64,000 bases of DNA from Nostoc calcicola FACHB-3891. GTDB taxonomy: Bacteria > Cyanobacteriota > Cyanobacteriia > Cyanobacteriales > Nostocaceae. Below are positions 61,828 to 64,000 of the stretch, piece after piece. Location of the stretch: positions 1 through 64,000 of the forward strand of contig NZ_JACJRQ010000022.1 in assembly GCF_014697355.1 (NCBI RefSeq), read 5' to 3'. Position 1 is the stretch's first letter, and every line of letters begins with the position of its first letter. Position numbers and translations under genes: made by a program. Under the pieces are notes generated by a model. The model was not told the origin of the DNA, did not search any database, and worked only from the letters and a program-made list of their open reading frames with translations.

Positions 61828-63084
61828 ATGATTAGCCGTTTGATTGACCTTCTGCCTAGATGCACAGGTCAAAATATCTTACGGTCGCTCAGATCAGCCA
61901 CTCGTAGTTCAGCTACCTACAGGTTTGCAGTTCGATTTTGCATCGGACTTGTCTCGATTTTGGTCTTGCCTCTAGTTCTTGACGGTCATGCTATTGCTGC
62001 TTCTGGATCTGGTAATCAGTTCCAACTATCCAAAAGCTCCACAATCCAGTTACTGGAAACCGTGGGACTGTTTATGGGGGGGATAATTTTCTGTGTACTT
62101 TTGGATCGCTGGTTTTCTCAGCGTTCTGCTCAATCTAGCAACACGCCCTTAGCAGAACAAGCGCGGCGGCTCAAGCAACTCAAAATTGGATATCCAGAGG
62201 GGATGACAAATCTGGAAGTTCTCCGGACTCAAGCCTTGCTGGAAACGCGTTTGCGACCATTTGGGTTGAGTGTCATCTGGACAAGCTTTTTATCAGCCTC
62301 TTCTCTGATAGAAGCACTCAGCAACGGAACAATTGACTTCTGCGGCGGCGGCGGCACGGCCAGCATCTTCTCTCAAGCGGCGGATCACGTATTTGTGCGG
62401 GTGGCTAAGGAAAAATATACTGCTCCCAAAGGTCAAGCAATTCTGGTGCCAGAAGATTCGCCGATTCAGACACTAGCAGACCTCAAGGGCAAAAAGATCG
62501 CTTTTGACAAAGGCTCAAGCGCACATTATATACTTGTGCGATCGCTGGCAAAAGTCGGTCTAGATTTTAGTGACATCGAGCCAGTTTATCTGACACAACC
62601 GGAGGCGCTGCCCCGATTCCGCCGGGGTGAAATCGATGCTTGGGTGATTTGGGTTCCCTACACAGCAACTCTTGCCCGAAGCGCTTATCCAGGGCGATCG
62701 ATTGCAGACTTAGAGAGCATATTTGGTGACAAAGCCTCCATAGAAGTTCCCACTTATTACTACGCGGTTCCAGAACTGGTACGCGACTATCCCGACTTGC
62801 TGAAGGTGATTTTAGAAGAGGTAAACGAAGCTGGAACTTGGGCTAAGAGACAGGAATTAGAAGCTGTTCAACGATTGGCAGAACACCATGAAATCGATCC
62901 ATCCATTGTAGAAATTTTACAAAAACATAGTGGCGAACGCGCCATCATTCCCATTGACGACCAATCGCTCAATGCTCTACAGCATCAAGCTAATATATTT
63001 AGAGATTTAAATCTGATTCCTGAGCGGGTGAATGTCAAAGATGGAACCTATAGTTTGCAGACCAAGCAAAACTGGACTTATTAA
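61828..63084 (+). CDS. Membrane-anchored aliphatic-sulfonate-type ABC transporter substrate-binding protein
   Basis: A 418-residue protein. Hydrophobic segments at about 37-59 and 73-93 (LLETVGLFMGGIIFCVLLDR) suggest two membrane anchors rather than a simple cleaved signal. The periplasmic-binding fold then runs from LKIGYPEGMTNLEVL through TIDFCGGGGTASIFSQA, DLKGKKIAFDKGSSAHYILV and FRRGEIDAWVIWVPY to YYAVPELVRDYPDLLKVILEEVN. This is the NMT1/SsuA-like type for sulfonates or related anions. No permease or ATPase gene is adjacent in the window. A strong AAAGGAG precedes the ATG. Confidence 0.88.
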   Translation: MISRLIDLLPRCTGQNILRSLRSATRSSATYRFAVRFCIGLVSILVLPLVLDGHAIAASGSGNQFQLSKSSTIQLLETVGLFMGGIIFCVLLDRWFSQRSAQSSNTPLAEQARRLKQLKIGYPEGMTNLEVLRTQALLETRLRPFGLSVIWTSFLSASSLIEALSNGTIDFCGGGGTASIFSQAADHVFVRVAKEKYTAPKGQAILVPEDSPIQTLADLKGKKIAFDKGSSAHYILVRSLAKVGLDFSDIEPVYLTQPEALPRFRRGEIDAWVIWVPYTATLARSAYPGRSIADLESIFGDKASIEVPTYYYAVPELVRDYPDLLKVILEEVNEAGTWAKRQELEAVQRLAEHHEIDPSIVEILQKHSGERAIIPIDDQSLNALQHQANIFRDLNLIPERVNVKDGTYSLQTKQNWTY

Positions 63085-63200
63085 TCTGATACTGATAACT
63101 AAAAAATGTTAGAAACCACCTATAAAATTGCGTGGAATACGGCAACGAATTAATTCTTTTTTTGAGAATTAATTAAGTTAATTAAACAAGAGAAAATAAA

Positions 63201-64000
63201 ATGAAAAATGAAAAATGGAACGCGGAAAATATTCTGAGTCAAAAAGGAAGAGTAGCAATTGTCACGGGTTCCAGTAGCGGTATCGGTTATGAAACGGCGC
63301 GGGTTTTAGCTAATAAACAAGCGTCTGTAATCATTGCGGTTCGCAATTTGGACAAAGGAAACAAAGCATTGGCGAAAATTCTTCAACAGAATAAAGATGC
63401 CGACGTAAAGGTGATGGAACTTGATTTGGCGAATTTAGCATCAGTTAAAAATTTTGCTGAAAACTTCCAGAAAAATTACTTGCGTCTGGATTTACTGATT
63501 AATAATGCGGGTGTGATGATTCCGCCGTATTCAAAAACCACGGATGGTTTTGAATTACAGTTTGGCACTAATCATCTCGGACATTTTGCTTTGACGGGGC
63601 ATCTTTTAGAACTTTTGATCGGCACCGAAGGCTCACGAATCGTGAATGTTTCGAGCGGCGCACATAGTTTAGGCAAGATAGATTTCGATGATTTGAATTG
63701 GGAAAAGAGAAGTTATGCCAAATGGAAAGCCTACGGCGACAGCAAACTTGCGAATATCTATTTTACCTACGAACTCGACCGAAAACTAAAAGATAACAAT
63801 CTCGACACACTTGTAACCGCCTCGCATCCCGGCTGGACGGCAACCGAATTGCAGAGAACTGCGGGCGGCGTTGTGAAATATCTCAACGGCATCCTTGCTC
63901 AAGACATCACGATGGGTGCATTACCGACTCTGCGGGCGGCGATCGAAGCAGGCTTAAAAGGCGCAGAATATTTCGGTCCTAATGGGTTTATGGAGATGCG
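63201..64000 (+). CDS. Short-chain dehydrogenase/reductase, C-terminus beyond window
   Basis: A reading frame from the ATG at 63201 stays open to the window end (about 266 residues). It has the cofactor loop VTGSSSGIGYETARV (21-35), DLLINNAGVM, catalytic Ser in VNVSSGAHS and Tyr/Lys in YGDSKLANIYFTYEL, then HPGWTATEL. This matches SDRs of the retinol-dehydrogenase/WWOX-like type acting on alcohols or carbonyls. Base composition is somewhat AT-poorer than the flanks in places. The start follows a GAGAAAATAAA stretch without a strong ribosome-binding site. The last ~30-50 residues are missing because the window ends. Confidence 0.92.
   Translation, partial: MKNEKWNAENILSQKGRVAIVTGSSSGIGYETARVLANKQASVIIAVRNLDKGNKALAKILQQNKDADVKVMELDLANLASVKNFAENFQKNYLRLDLLINNAGVMIPPYSKTTDGFELQFGTNHLGHFALTGHLLELLIGTEGSRIVNVSSGAHSLGKIDFDDLNWEKRSYAKWKAYGDSKLANIYFTYELDRKLKDNNLDTLVTASHPGWTATELQRTAGGVVKYLNGILAQDITMGALPTLRAAIEAGLKGAEYFGPNGFMEM

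Overview
The window looks like chromosomal DNA of a filamentous, Nostoc/Anabaena-type cyanobacterium. The evidence is photosystem genes (psbD, ycf4), very frequent GCGATCGC (HIP1) octamers, AT-leaning sequence, a complete xisH-xisI pair, short-tandem-repeat intergenic DNA (runs such as GGGGACT, CTAACTC, CATCTCC), and large multidomain STAND, CHAT, caspase and TIR proteins typical of multicellular cyanobacteria. The organism is inferred. No rRNA, convincing tRNA or CRISPR array was seen.

Layout. 1-9.97 kb is mostly housekeeping: psbD (cut by the window edge) diverging from ycf4, a lipoprotein cyclophilin, a beta-ketoacyl-ACP synthase, glutamate dehydrogenase, a Gfo/Idh/MocA oxidoreductase, a hemerythrin-like protein, gene debris (XisI-like and GNAT fragments), a GC-rich short-chain dehydrogenase and an M50 protease. 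10-17.3 kb starts with a repeat-rich gap holding palindromic mini-elements and an 11 x 21-bp array. It continues with a TPR STAND-type protein whose P-loop domain is missing, a GH13 alpha-amylase-family enzyme, a DUF1823-like protein, a small acidic protein, acylphosphatase and a small membrane protein. 17.3-26.6 kb is a two-partner secretion locus: a huge TpsA-like CHAT-protease protein with a glycosyltransferase fused to its N-terminus, its divergent TpsB transporter, and an exported amidohydrolase.

27-42.1 kb holds an SNase lipoprotein, a PPOX-like protein, a DUF58 protein, a papain-like protease with peptidoglycan-binding domains, a TIR protein with 14 WD40 repeats, a repeat-rich membrane protein, an SLH protein, an hsdS-hsdM pair without hsdR, a small unknown gene, a TnpB remnant and rpiA. 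42.5-51.4 kb holds an ATP-grasp peptide-ligase-like protein, a small unknown gene, mgtE, a 1.5-kb gap and a 1177-residue protein with three near-identical PA14 domains, Calx-beta domains and a sugar-dehydrogenase domain. 51.4-56 kb is a minus-strand group: a mercuric-reductase-like flavoprotein, two TVP38/TMEM64 proteins, an arsenosugar-type glycosyltransferase, and a Trypco1-like protein that overlaps the glycosyltransferase start. 56-64 kb holds a caspase-nSTAND-pentapeptide protein, xisH-xisI, a 15 x 21-bp array beside a broken DUF3368 (PIN-like) gene, a CadD-like transporter, a membrane-anchored sulfonate-type binding protein and an SDR gene running off the end.

Two themes stand out. First, caspase-fold, TIR and STAND proteins are dense: secreted CHAT, TIR-WD40, caspase-nSTAND beside Trypco1, and a P-loop-less HTH-TPR protein. 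Second, several families of small palindromic elements are present, many sharing a 28-29-nt core palindrome; one has a perfect 8-bp target duplication. Functions are read from motifs recognised by eye, with no database search.
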